The position numbers and the translations under genes are program-made. The notes under the pieces were generated by a model that had not been told where the DNA came from, did not search any database, and saw only the letters and a program-made list of their open reading frames with translations. Positions 25,083 through 32,907 of a stretch of DNA of 32,907 nucleotides are shown piece by piece. This stretch comes from Burkholderiaceae bacterium (GTDB lineage Bacteria; Pseudomonadota; Gammaproteobacteria; Burkholderiales; WYBJ01), in the NCBI GenBank assembly GCA_011525945.1, contig WYBJ01000152.1, positions 1-32,907 on the forward strand, in the 5' to 3' direction. Every line of letters begins with the position of its first letter. The first letter of the stretch is position 1.

Positions 25083-25274
25083 ATGGACGCCTTGTCTGGG
25101 CTGGTTATGTTGGCAGCACTCGCTGCACTATATGCCCTTGTATCCGGAATCTGCTCGACGGTCGCGGATGCCAAAGTGGGCGGGCTCAACAGCAATCAAT
25201 GGATGTTTCGGCGCGTGGGGTTTCAGGCCGCCGCCATCGGGGTTGTGCTGTTCGCCCTGTTCGTGATCCGATAG
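25083..25274 (+). CDS. Small twin-helix membrane protein, HIG1-domain-like
   Basis: This 63-residue protein has two membrane helices (about 5-24 and 47-62) joined by a polar loop containing KVGGLNSNQWMFRRVGFQ. The order helix, GG, N-S/K-N, M-x-R-R-V-x-x-Q, helix resembles bacterial HIG1 (hypoxia-induced) domain proteins. These are found with respiratory chain components and are thought to support cytochrome oxidase. ATG 25083 follows GGAGGA (25073-25078). An upstream TTG in frame at 25071 would overlap the ribosome site and is rejected. It stands alone. HIG1 assignment is by pattern only; another small two-helix family is possible. Confidence 0.7.
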   Translation: MDALSGLVMLAALAALYALVSGICSTVADAKVGGLNSNQWMFRRVGFQAAAIGVVLFALFVIR

Positions 25275-25562
25275 GCCGCTGCCGGGTCGGTCGTTTCACT
25301 TCCCGCATCGGTTGCGATGATGCTGGTCGTGACCGTTGCGAGCGGCTGCGCGAGCTGATCTGGGGTGAGATCCATGTGCCCTTCACCTCCATGTCGCCAA
25401 TAGCGCCGCACGTGCGATCGCGACGCCCCAAGGCGCGGCGTACACGTTATCGTGCACCTTGCACCCGCACCGCGCGGCGCTGACCGACCTCGCCTCACCT
25501 CTCTTCCGGGCGCTGGGAGGCTGATGTACCATCCGCGGCTCATCCTTGGAGGGAGGGCCCGC

Positions 25563-26357
25563 GTGCGAACCATCCTGAGTGTCTTGATTGCCCTGTTCAG
25601 CCTGCAAGCGGTAGCCCAGGTGCCCGAAGTGACCTTGACGCGTCTCGATTGCGGCAACGGCAGCAACGACCCGCGCCGCTTCAGCGACACGTTTGCGTAT
25701 ACCGAAACGACGAAGCCCTTCACGTTTAGCTGCTACGTGATCAAGCACGGCGCCGACACCATGGTATGGGATACGGGGTACCTGCCGGGCTCGGTTCCCA
25801 ATGCGACGAACAAGCCCCTGACCGATCTGTTGAAACAGATCAACGTCGATCCCGACCAGGTGAAATACGTCGGCATCAGCCACTTCCATGCCGACCACAC
25901 CGGTCAGCTCGCGCCGTTCAGGAACGCGACGCTGCTCATCGGCAAGCGCGATTGGGACGGCGTCAACGCCAACCCGCCTATGGCCGGCGCGAACGTGAAG
26001 GGTTTCAGCCAGTGGATTGCGGAGAAGCGCAAGGTCGAGCCGCTGAGCGCGGACAAGGACGTGTTCGGCGACGGCAGCGTTATGCTACTGCGCGCGCCGG
26101 GCCACACCCCGGGACATAGCATCTTGCTCGTGCGCCTGAAGGACAAGGGCGCCGTGCTCCTCCTAGGCGACGCCGTGCACTTCCAGGAGAATTACGACCA
26201 CGACGGCGTGCCGGGCTTCAACTACGACCGCGCCCAGACCCTCGCCTCGATCCAGCGCGTCAAGCAGATCGAAAAGAACCTGAAGGCGACGGTGATCATC
26301 CAGCACGACCCGCGCGACATCGGTAAGCTACCGGCGTTTCCGGCCGCGGCGCACTAG
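25563..26357 (+). CDS. Secreted metallo-beta-lactamase-fold hydrolase
   Basis: The GTG at 25563 follows GGGAGG (25551-25556) and opens a signal peptide (RTILSVLIALFSLQAVAQ), giving 264 residues. An ATG at 25524 with its own GGGAGG is possible. Metal ligands are all visible: HFHADH (H107, H109, D111, H112), PGHTPGH (H181), GDAVH (D203) and IIQHDP (H248). The layout, with TMVWDTGYLP before the first motif, resembles lactonase-type (AiiA-like) MBL hydrolases rather than true beta-lactamases. It probably opens a lactone or ester in the periplasm. Quorum quenching is one possibility, but the substrate cannot be read from sequence. Confidence 0.9.
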   Translation: MRTILSVLIALFSLQAVAQVPEVTLTRLDCGNGSNDPRRFSDTFAYTETTKPFTFSCYVIKHGADTMVWDTGYLPGSVPNATNKPLTDLLKQINVDPDQVKYVGISHFHADHTGQLAPFRNATLLIGKRDWDGVNANPPMAGANVKGFSQWIAEKRKVEPLSADKDVFGDGSVMLLRAPGHTPGHSILLVRLKDKGAVLLLGDAVHFQENYDHDGVPGFNYDRAQTLASIQRVKQIEKNLKATVIIQHDPRDIGKLPAFPAAAH

Positions 26358-26410
26358 CGGCGCATCGGCCAGTCTTGCTCCACGGTGAGCTCGTAGCTCT
26401 TCTCCAGCAG
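26354..26410 (-). other. In-frame coding-like tail behind the LysR stop
   Basis: On the minus strand, directly after the TAG of the LysR gene and in the same frame, the DNA reads LLEKSYELTVEQDWPMRR and then a second TAG (26354-26356). The composition is protein-like, unlike other intergenic reading here. It could be the former C-terminus of the regulator, cut short by a new stop, or the relic end of another gene. The final TAG overlaps the stop of the convergent hydrolase in a CTAG. Confidence 0.35.
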
Positions 26411-27301
26411 CTAAGTCCGAACGATGGATGTCAATATCTCGATGAAGCGGCGCGCAACCGGCGAGAGGTAGGCGCCCTTGCGGTAGATCACGCCGCAGCG
26501 GCGCGAATGCCGCAATTGGGGGACGTCAAGCTCGATCACGGGATAGCGCTTGGCTGCCAGGCGCAGTACGCGTCGTGAGCTCGTTCCAACGAGATCGCAC
26601 GCGTCGACCAGATAATCGCGCAAAGTCAGAGATGTCGTCCGTACGTAGATGTGCGGTCTCGGCAAGCCATGCTCGTCGAATGCGCGCTCGACATTCGCAA
26701 AGCCGGGTCCGTGCCCCACGATGATCCAGCGTTGCCCAGACAGCGTAGCCAGGTCCACGTGCTTCGCTTTCGCGAGCGGATGCCGGTCAGAAACGAATGC
26801 GACGATATCCTCATCGAGCAAGTGCTCTTGCACGAGATCGGCGTGCGGATACGTCAACATCGTGCTGACATTGACATCCAGGCTGCCGTTGACGAGCGCC
26901 GGAATCAGCTCGTCGTTGGCGGCCACGTGCGTTCGAAGCGAAACACCCGGCGCTTCGTTGAGTAGGCTAGCGCAAGTCGGAGCGACGAGATCGTCGACCA
27001 TTCCCGGGTGCACGCCGACACGCAGCGAGCCCAGGCGGCCGCGCCGCACGTCTGCGACTTCGCGCACGAGATCATCCAGGGACAATCGAAGCGGGCGCAT
27101 GCGCGCGAGCACCGCGGTGCCTTCCTCGGTGAGCTCCACGCCTTTGGACGTACGCCGAGCGAGCTTTGCCCCAAGCGCGCGCTCCAGACGACGCAAGCTC
27201 TTGCTGAGCGCCGGGATGCTCAGGCGCAGCGCCTCGGCGGCACGGCCGAGCTGCCCGTGCTCGGCGACAACGGCGAAGTATTCGAAGTCCCGCAGCTCCA
27301 T
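26411..27301 (-). CDS. LysR-family transcriptional regulator
   Basis: This 296-residue protein has the N-terminal winged HTH of LysR regulators (MELRDFEYFAVVAEHGQLGRAAEAL, then SIPALSKSLRRLERALGAKL and TEEG, residues 1-60). A linker helix follows, then an effector-binding domain of the periplasmic-binding fold (about 90-296; LGSLRVGVHPGMVDDLVAP, DIVAFVSDRHPLAKAK). It is divergent from the receptor gene at 27475 with 173 bases between. That is the classic LysR arrangement, so it probably controls that gene and itself in response to a small acid. Its 3' end lies close to the convergent hydrolase gene. Confidence 0.94.
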   Translation of the reverse strand: MELRDFEYFAVVAEHGQLGRAAEALRLSIPALSKSLRRLERALGAKLARRTSKGVELTEEGTAVLARMRPLRLSLDDLVREVADVRRGRLGSLRVGVHPGMVDDLVAPTCASLLNEAPGVSLRTHVAANDELIPALVNGSLDVNVSTMLTYPHADLVQEHLLDEDIVAFVSDRHPLAKAKHVDLATLSGQRWIIVGHGPGFANVERAFDEHGLPRPHIYVRTTSLTLRDYLVDACDLVGTSSRRVLRLAAKRYPVIELDVPQLRHSRRCGVIYRKGAYLSPVARRFIEILTSIVRT

Positions 27302-27474
27302 GAGTTAACCCGGATTCAACGACCAGGTAATGACGGATGATTGCGGCTACCCAGCCGGAATGTCAACCTGGCCGAGTCAGAGCGCACTGACGTGACGAAC
27401 CAACGCAGGAGACCCAGCCGCACCGCTCGGGAATCACTCTCGTCTCGGTGCCCCGCGAAGTGCGAGGAGGAACC
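27302..27474. promoter_or_regulatory. Divergent LysR/receptor control region
   Basis: This 173-base gap between divergent genes should carry the LysR operator. An inverted pair CCAGGT (27323-27328) and ACCTGG (27366-27371) lies near the LysR start, but the spacing (37 bases) is larger than one LysR half-site pair, so it is only a candidate. GAGGAGG (27464-27470) is the ribosome site for the receptor. Confidence 0.35.
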
Positions 27475-28455
27475 ATGAGCATTCACCGATATTGCTTGTA
27501 CACGATCGCGGCAGCAGCAGGCGTTACACCAATGGCCGCATCTTCGGCGCCCGCTGAGCAAGCCTATCCGGCCAAACCGGTGCGGCTGGTGGTGGCAGCC
27601 GTAGCGGGCGGCACGGTTGACATTGTCGCAAGGATGATCGCCAATGGAGTGCACGAAGACTTCAGGCGACATATCGTAGTCGAACCGCGGCCATCCCCCT
27701 TGGTCACGTTGCCGCTCGTGGCGAAATCCACGCCCGACGGGTACACGATCGTTGCGACACCGTCAGAGCCCTTCGTGATCGCCCCGCATCTCGTGGAGAA
27801 GCTTCCGTACGACCCGATCCGCGATTTCGCACCGGTTTCCCTCGCAGCGGCCGTGAGCTTCATGTTGGCCGTGCACCCGTCGGTCCCGGCCATGTCGCTG
27901 AGGGAGCTGATCGCAATTGTGAAGGAAAGACCCGATTCGATGCGATACGGGTCGAACGGGCAACGCAGCGTCAGCCATCTGACGACCGAGATGCTGCGGA
28001 TGGTGACGGGAGCTGTATTGCTTCACGTTCCGTACAGAGGCGGCCCCGCCGCAGTCAGGGCGCTCGCCTCCGGCGAGGTCGCGTTCGTGATCACCGCAAT
28101 TCCGAACCTGATGCCCTACGTCAGGGAAGGCCGGTTGCGCGCGCTCGCCGTGACTGCAGCAAAGCGCTCTTCGATCGTGCCCGATGTGCCGACGGTCGCC
28201 GAAACCGGATATCCGGGCTTCGATGCGGGTCAGTGGTATGGTTTCTTCGTTCCTCGACAGACTCCGGCCGAGCGGGTGAATAAGCTTGCCGCCGAGCTCG
28301 CTCGCGCCAGCCGGTCGGCCGGTGTCGCTCACTCGCTCGAACGCCAGGGCGTCGAGGCCATCGGTGCAGGCCCCGAGGAACTCGCCGCCCACCTGCGACG
28401 CAACGCTGCACAGTGGAAGAAGGTCATCGAGGACACGGGCGCAGGCCGGAGCTGA
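27475..28455 (+). CDS. Divergent TTT (Bug family) receptor with altered ligand loops
   Basis: From ATG 27475 (GAGGAGG 4 bases upstream) the protein has 326 residues, with a signal peptide to about residue 29. The fold is Bug-like: YPAKPVRLVV, STPDGYTIVA, EKLPYDPIRDFAPVSL, HVPYRGGPAAV, RLRALAVTAAKRSSIVPDVPTVAETGYPGF. The ligand loops are not standard. VPFxPGGxxD is VVAAVAGGTVD (39-49), the NRPGAxG loop is EPRPSPLVT, and the Asp after HVPYRGG is missing (AAVRALASG). It may bind a different ligand or act as a signalling adaptor for the divergent LysR system. No permease is near. Confidence 0.88.
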   Translation: MSIHRYCLYTIAAAAGVTPMAASSAPAEQAYPAKPVRLVVAAVAGGTVDIVARMIANGVHEDFRRHIVVEPRPSPLVTLPLVAKSTPDGYTIVATPSEPFVIAPHLVEKLPYDPIRDFAPVSLAAAVSFMLAVHPSVPAMSLRELIAIVKERPDSMRYGSNGQRSVSHLTTEMLRMVTGAVLLHVPYRGGPAAVRALASGEVAFVITAIPNLMPYVREGRLRALAVTAAKRSSIVPDVPTVAETGYPGFDAGQWYGFFVPRQTPAERVNKLAAELARASRSAGVAHSLERQGVEAIGAGPEELAAHLRRNAAQWKKVIEDTGAGRS

Positions 28456-28964
28456 CTGCACGTACCCGGGGTCTAACGCGATCCTCATCCAAGACGATGC
28501 GTACTTTCCCCAGTTCTGTCGCTCTGTCGATTTGCTCGACAAAGCGGACGGAAATGCGGCGATCGGGCGTGCTTATCGGTAGGTCGGAAACGTCCAAGCC
28601 GTGATTGCGCGCGCCACAGCTTATCTCGCTCTGGCATCGGTCGATTGCTTACACGGTCTCGTGCAACACCCAGGATCCCGATGGCGCCGTTGCATGCGCG
28701 CCGGGTGACGGATGTCCACCTCACCTGCCTATTGCCTCACAAGGCAAAGCGGCCTGAACGCTGACCAGCCCTGCAACATGAATGTCGTGCGAGGGGTACT
28801 AGCCGGGGTCGGCGCAACCGCCGTATCACTGGCTTCTCGGGAATAGGGGCGCGCGCTCGGTACTTTCCACTCCGAGGCAGAAAACGTTTGCCCATTTTCG
28901 GTCAAGTACCGCGTCCGGGTCATGACCAGGGGCATGCTAAAGTCCTGGCTTTTCGGGAGATCAC
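28456..28964. other. Gene-free region between receptors
   Basis: These 509 bases have short open frames on both strands but none with a ribosome site, signal peptide or recognisable motif. Base composition is less GC-rich than in coding DNA nearby (for example AAAACGTTTGCCCATTTTCGG around 28880-28900). It probably holds the promoter of the next receptor. It may contain relics of a lost gene, but I could not identify any. Confidence 0.5.
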
Positions 28965-29942
28965 ATGAAACTCGCCATGGCAACCGCCTATATCGCAGCG
29001 GCCATGATAAGCACCGTCGCCGGTGCGCAGGACAAGGGCGCATCCGCGTACCCCACCAAGCCGATCCGGTTCATCGTGCCGTTCGCTCCCGGTGGTGGGC
29101 TCGATATCACCACGCGTCTCATCGGCCAGCGGCTCACCGAAAAGTGGGGCCAGAACATCGTGGTCGATACCCGCCCCGGTGCTGCGACCGTCGTCGGCAC
29201 CGAGATCGCGTCGAAGGCCGTAGCCGACGGGTACACGATGCTCATGATCACCACCACGTTTGCGATCAACCCAAGCCTGCGTCCGAACCTGCCCTACGAC
29301 ACGATCAAGGACTTCATCCCGGTCACGCAGATCAATTCGCAACCGAATGTCCTCGTCGTCAACGCATCGGCGCCCGTATCGTCGGTGAAAGAGCTGATCG
29401 CGCTCGCCAAGGCCAAACCGGGTGAACTGACGTTCGCGACCCCGGGCGCGGGATCGGCCCCGCACCTGTCGGCCGAGCTTTTCAAGCGTATGGCCGGCAT
29501 CGAGATGACCCATGTGCCGTACAAGGGTATCCCCCCCGCCATCACGGATGTCGTCGGTGGCCGCGTGACGATGCTGTTCACGACCACCATCTCGGCAGCG
29601 CCGCACATCAAGAGCGGTAAAGTGAAGCCGCTCGCGATCACCGCCCGCAAGCGGCTCGACACGATGCCCGATGTACCGACCATAGGCGAGACGCTCAAAG
29701 GCTACGAGGCCGAGGCGTTTCAGGCGATGGTGGCGCCAGCCGGGGTGCCGCGCGCCATTGTCGACAAGCTCGCACGCGAAGTTGCCGCCATCGTGCACCA
29801 GCCGGCGATCGTCAAGACGTTCGCGGCATCCGGCGCTGTTGCCGTCGGCAGTACGCCGGCCGAGTTCGCTATCTTCCTGAAGGCCCAAATGGCCAAGTGG
29901 GGCAAGGTCATCAAGGATGCCGGCATCCGGCTCGACCGTTGA
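28965..29942 (+). CDS. TTT (Bug family) substrate-binding receptor
   Basis: This 325-residue protein has a signal peptide ending near VAGAQ (residues 1-21) and opens AYPTKPIRFIVPFAPGGGLD. The loop VPFAPGGGLD (38-47) is canonical, as are DTRPGAAT, VADGYTMLM and HVPYKGIPPAITDVVGGRV. It lies 31 bases before another receptor gene in the same direction, so the two are probably one transcript. There is no cognate TctA/TctB beside them, so they would have to use the fused permease at 4856 or one elsewhere. The ligand is unknown. Confidence 0.92.
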   Translation: MKLAMATAYIAAAMISTVAGAQDKGASAYPTKPIRFIVPFAPGGGLDITTRLIGQRLTEKWGQNIVVDTRPGAATVVGTEIASKAVADGYTMLMITTTFAINPSLRPNLPYDTIKDFIPVTQINSQPNVLVVNASAPVSSVKELIALAKAKPGELTFATPGAGSAPHLSAELFKRMAGIEMTHVPYKGIPPAITDVVGGRVTMLFTTTISAAPHIKSGKVKPLAITARKRLDTMPDVPTIGETLKGYEAEAFQAMVAPAGVPRAIVDKLAREVAAIVHQPAIVKTFAASGAVAVGSTPAEFAIFLKAQMAKWGKVIKDAGIRLDR

Positions 29943-29973
29943 TCGGTGACGATTCAGGCATAGGAGCAAAAAT

Positions 29974-30969
29974 ATGGGTGCGCCCTGTTCTTCGCTGTAC
30001 CGCTTGTCGGGCATCGTCGTAACACTGGGGCTTTCGCTAGGCGCGGGACACGCCGTGGGACAGGAGCGCTATCCCACGAAAGCGGTGCGTCTGGTCGTGC
30101 CGTTCGCGCCCGGCGGGGGCGCGGATATTTCGGCGCGCACGATCGCGCAGAAGCTGACCGAGCGCCTTGGCCAGCAGTTCATTGTCGAAAACCGAGCGGG
30201 CGGCGGCGGCAACGTCGGCACCGAATACATTGCACGAGCGGCCCCGGACGGCTATACGCTGCTGCTGGTGTCGAGCAGCTATGGGGCGAACCCGAGCCTG
30301 TACAAGCTATCCTACGACCCGGTCTCGGGTTTCGAGCCGATCACGCTGGTGAGCCAGCAGCCGTTCATCGCGGTCGTGCATCCGTCGCTGCCGGTGAAAT
30401 CGATCGAGGCGCTGGTCGCCCTGGCGAAAGCCCGTCCGGGTGAGATCGCGTTCGCCTCCTCGGGCGCCGGCGGCATCCAGCACCTCGCGCTCGAATACTT
30501 CAAGAGCGCCACGGGCGTCGACATCCTGCACGTTCCCTACAGGGGTGGCGCAAGCGCGCACACCGATCTGATCGCCGGTAATGTGCAGATGACGTTCGGC
30601 ACCATACTCTCGACCTTGAATATGGTGCAGACGCACAAGGTGCGCGCGCTGGCGGTGACGACTGCTCAGCGCAGTTCCGCTCTGCCTGACACGCCGACGA
30701 TGATCGAGTCCGGCGTTGCGGGATTCGTCGTCACCGGCTGGTACGCCGTGCTCGCCCCGGCGAATACGCCGGCGGCGATCACCACGCTGCTCAACCGCGA
30801 AATCGTCGCACTGCTGCAAGCGCCCGAGGTCAAGCAGCGGCTGGCGAAAGAGGGCAGTACCGTCGCCGCCACGACACCCGAGGAGCTGATCCGGCACCTG
30901 CGCAGCGAAATCGCGAAATGGGCGAAGGTGACGCGCGCCGCCGGTATCAGACTCGACGCCACGCGCTAG
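29974..30969 (+). CDS. TTT (Bug family) substrate-binding receptor
   Basis: The ATG at 29974 follows AGGAG (29962-29966). The protein has 331 residues with a signal peptide to about residue 29 (AVG|QERYP). Canonical loops are VPFAPGGGAD (42-51), ENRAGGGGNVGTE, APDGYTLLLV and HVPYRGGASAHTDLIAG. It appears intact and co-transcribed with the receptor 31 bases upstream. It is the last of the seven TTT receptors in the window. The ligand is unknown. Confidence 0.92.
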   Translation: MGAPCSSLYRLSGIVVTLGLSLGAGHAVGQERYPTKAVRLVVPFAPGGGADISARTIAQKLTERLGQQFIVENRAGGGGNVGTEYIARAAPDGYTLLLVSSSYGANPSLYKLSYDPVSGFEPITLVSQQPFIAVVHPSLPVKSIEALVALAKARPGEIAFASSGAGGIQHLALEYFKSATGVDILHVPYRGGASAHTDLIAGNVQMTFGTILSTLNMVQTHKVRALAVTTAQRSSALPDTPTMIESGVAGFVVTGWYAVLAPANTPAAITTLLNREIVALLQAPEVKQRLAKEGSTVAATTPEELIRHLRSEIAKWAKVTRAAGIRLDATR

Positions 30970-30973
30970 CTCG

Positions 30974-31008
30974 AAAATCGCCCCGTCTCGTAACCCGTGC
31001 AACGGGGC
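30974..31008 (-). terminator. Candidate terminator of the VOC gene
   Basis: GCCCCGT (30980-30986) pairs with ACGGGGC (31002-31008). On the minus strand the stem is followed by GATTTTCG, giving a short T-run at 30974-30977. This fits a modest intrinsic terminator for the leftward VOC gene and may also block rightward transcripts from the receptors. Confidence 0.45.
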
Positions 31009-31058
31009 CGGTCCTACTCCGATGTCATGGCCGGGCCGGCGGATGCCTGTCGCACCGC

Positions 31059-31436
31059 CTACTCCGGCGCCTTACGGTTTGCGTCGACCAACTGCATGCG
31101 CCAGCCATCGGGATCGCGCAGATTCACGGTCGTGCGCCCAGTCGAAGGAACGTAGTTCGGCTCGCGCATCGTCGTCACGCCCTTGGCCAGCAGATCGTTG
31201 TAGGTCCGCTGGGCGTTGTCGCACTTGAACGCGATATGGTTCACGCCGACATTCTCCTCGCCCGTGACCTGATGAATTTCGAATATGGGCTGATTCTCTC
31301 CGGGCAGTTGCAGCTCCGCCGATGAGCCGTGGTGCTTGGTGCGCGTGAGCACCTTGAATCCCATCTTCTCGAAAAAGGCGATGAACTCCTCGACATCGCG
31401 GACGATCAGCTCGATGTGGTCGATGCCACGAATCAT
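31059..31436 (-). CDS. VOC-superfamily (glyoxalase/dioxygenase-like) protein
   Basis: The ATG at 31436 follows GGAGG (31445-31449, 8-base spacing); an in-frame TTG at 31451 is rejected because it overlaps that site. This gives 125 residues with one full VOC pair: GIDHIELIVRD (H7), FEIHQVTG (E53), VGVNHIAFKCDN (H67) and DPDGWRMQLVD (Q115 where many members have a Glu metal ligand). VOC proteins include glyoxalases, ring-cleaving dioxygenases and epimerases, acting as dimers on a bound metal. With one ligand changed to Gln the chemistry is uncertain. It is divergent from the MFS gene, with 134 bases between, and may share control with it. Confidence 0.88.
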   Translation of the reverse strand: MIRGIDHIELIVRDVEEFIAFFEKMGFKVLTRTKHHGSSAELQLPGENQPIFEIHQVTGEENVGVNHIAFKCDNAQRTYNDLLAKGVTTMREPNYVPSTGRTTVNLRDPDGWRMQLVDANRKAPE

Positions 31437-31570
31437 GTGACTGGCCTCCAACGCAAAGTGTTACACCGTGACAGGCCTGCTGCGCACGCAATCCGCAGCG
31501 CTCGACGCCGGCCCTCCCACACGCCTGGCCGTCGCGCTCATCGAGCCCCGCGTGCGACACGTACGATAAC

Positions 31571-32728
31571 ATGCGGGCGATGTCGATCCTCTACGTTCTC
31601 ACGCTGACCGCCTTGAGCGGCACGGCGGTGCGCGCCGGCAACATGGTGCTGGTGCTGTATGCGCTCAAGCTCGGCTCGTCCGCCTTCGTCATCGGCCTGC
31701 TCGGGGCCATGTTCGCCGTGTTGCCGATGCTCTTCTCGATGCCGGCGGGCAAGCTTTCGGATCGCTACGGCTCGCGCGCCCCGCTGCTGGTCTGTGTCGC
31801 GGGCAGCGGCCTGGGGCTGCTCGTGCCCTGGGCGTTTCCCGGCATCGGTGCGATGTTCATCGCCGCGATCCTGATCGGCCTCTCACTTGCCATGGTGGTG
31901 CCGCTGCAGAACCTGATCGGACTCATCAGCACGCCGGACACCCGCGCCCGCAACTTCGCCAATTTCAGCCTCGGCATGGGCTCGGCGAACCTGATCGGCC
32001 CGTTGATCGGCGGCTTCTTCGTCGATCTGGCGGGACCGGCGACCACCTGCCTGTACCTCTCTTTGCTCAATGTCGTGGCGATCGTGATGCTGCTCGGTTG
32101 GGGGCGCCGGCTGCCTCACACCCGGGCCGAGGCAAAGGCGAGGGGCAGCGTCTACGCGATCCTGAAAATCGGCGACGTGCGCCGGGCAATCGCCACCAGC
32201 AGCCTGATCAACGTCGGCCGCGACCTCTACCAGTTCTATTTTCCCGTGTACGCCCACAGCATCGGATTGTCCGCGTCGCTGATCGGCATCGTGCAGGCGG
32301 CCAATTTCGGCGCCGAACTGACGGTGCGCTTCTTCATTCCGGGTCTGCTGAAGAAGTTCAAGGAGGAAGCGCTCCTCGCCTATTCGTTCTTCATCGGCGC
32401 CGCGAGCCTGGTGCTGATGCCCTTCTTTCAGAGCGTGTATGTCCTCATCGTGCTCTCGTTCGCGCTCGGACTGGGCATGGGCTGCGGCCAGCCGATCATC
32501 ACCATGCTGATGTACAGCTACTCGCCCGCAGGCCGCACGGGCGAGGCGCTGGGGCTGCGCATGAGCTTCATCCACCTCACCAAGCTGGTCGGGCCGGTGG
32601 TATTCGGCGCGATCGGCAGCGCCCTGGGTCTCGCGGTGATGTTCGGCGTCAACGCCGCCGTGATGGCGGGCGGCGGCATTCTGAGCCGCCCCAGGGCGCG
32701 CCGGCGGTCGTCCGAAACGACGCCCTGA
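31571..32728 (+). CDS. MFS transporter
   Basis: This 385-residue protein has about 12 hydrophobic helices. The MFS motif A loop is GKLSDRYGSR (60-69), between helices 2 and 3. The halves are joined near residues 185-200 (RRLPHTRAEAKARGS). The C-terminal tail is basic (RPRARRRSSE). MFS proteins move small solutes with protons. The sequence near LYQFYFPVYAHSIGLSASLIG resembles uptake and efflux members of unknown substrate. An ATG at 31580 is an alternative start, and neither has a strong ribosome site. It is divergent from the VOC gene, a pairing common in aromatic or xenobiotic handling loci, but the cargo is not determined. Confidence 0.9.
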   Translation: MRAMSILYVLTLTALSGTAVRAGNMVLVLYALKLGSSAFVIGLLGAMFAVLPMLFSMPAGKLSDRYGSRAPLLVCVAGSGLGLLVPWAFPGIGAMFIAAILIGLSLAMVVPLQNLIGLISTPDTRARNFANFSLGMGSANLIGPLIGGFFVDLAGPATTCLYLSLLNVVAIVMLLGWGRRLPHTRAEAKARGSVYAILKIGDVRRAIATSSLINVGRDLYQFYFPVYAHSIGLSASLIGIVQAANFGAELTVRFFIPGLLKKFKEEALLAYSFFIGAASLVLMPFFQSVYVLIVLSFALGLGMGCGQPIITMLMYSYSPAGRTGEALGLRMSFIHLTKLVGPVVFGAIGSALGLAVMFGVNAAVMAGGGILSRPRARRRSSETTP

Positions 32729-32877
32729 GCGCGCCAAGGATGACCCGCCCGTACTCATCCCGGCGCATGCGACGCGCGCTCGATGCTGGCGAAGCGAATC
32801 TGCTCCGGTAGCTGCACCGATCGAAATCGGCGATGCTGCTCGCGCGATCGAAGCCGCTGCCGTTGTGCGGATTTGCA

Positions 32878-32907
32878 CTAGTCGAACATCGACACAAGAC
32901 AGCTTCC
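32878..32907 (-). CDS. Possible 3' end of a leftward gene running off the window
   Basis: On the minus strand the last bases read GSCLVSMFD and a TAG at 32878-32880. The 13 bases CTAGTCGAACATC (32878-32890) are identical to the end of the dehydrogenase gene at 9055-9067, which also ends in MFD. A second dehydrogenase of that family may therefore end here. Only nine codons are visible, so this is weak. Bases 32729-32877 hold no supportable gene. Confidence 0.3.
   Translation of the reverse strand, partial: GSCLVSMFD

Noticed and set aside
28729..29043. Minus-strand frame with fairly normal-looking residues before the receptor at 28965
   Set aside because: It overlaps the start of the receptor, has no ribosome site and matches no family I recognise.

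Overview
The window is high-GC DNA with mostly ATG starts and strong GGAGG-type ribosome sites. It carries seven tripartite-tricarboxylate-transporter (TTT) periplasmic receptors of the Bug/TctC kind, a PEP-CTERM envelope protein and several periplasmic c-type cytochromes. This points to a soil or freshwater betaproteobacterium, probably Burkholderiales-like. The assignment comes from gene content only. I see no rRNA, tRNA, CRISPR array, insertion sequence or phage gene.

Layout. (1) 1-9058: four TTT receptors around one permease whose TctA and TctB parts are fused in one polypeptide, plus a PEP-CTERM protein and a cloverleaf-like palindromic repeat. (2) 9055-10152: a zinc alcohol dehydrogenase on the minus strand, ending stop-to-stop against the last receptor. 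(3) 10596-11210: a conserved protein of unknown function. (4) 11659-18020: five tightly spaced plus-strand genes for a membrane GGDEF-EAL protein, a PhnD-like periplasmic binding protein, a SoxA/TsdA-like monoheme cytochrome, a TsdA-like diheme cytochrome and a SulP anion transporter. (5) 18217-20165: an Ada/AraC/AlkA fusion and an Ogt methyltransferase, for alkylation repair. (6) 20178-22262: a metallophosphoesterase fused to a large unknown domain. (7) 22610-26357: two luciferase-like oxidoreductases, a TPR pseudogene scrap, a HIG1-like small membrane protein and a secreted metallo-beta-lactamase-fold hydrolase. (8) 26411-32728: a LysR regulator divergent from a degenerate receptor, two further receptors, a VOC protein and an MFS transporter. 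A minus-strand gene may run off the right edge.

How the genes may work together. The receptors, fused permease, dehydrogenase, flavin oxidoreductases, VOC and MFS proteins suit an organism that scavenges many organic acids and aromatic-type compounds. The most interesting unit is the 11659-18020 cluster. I infer a thiosulfate/tetrathionate (or related sulfur oxyanion) oxidation module: a periplasmic binding protein could report the anion to the c-di-GMP enzyme, the two cytochromes could oxidise it, and SulP could move sulfate or another anion. The individual families are well supported; the joint function is inference.
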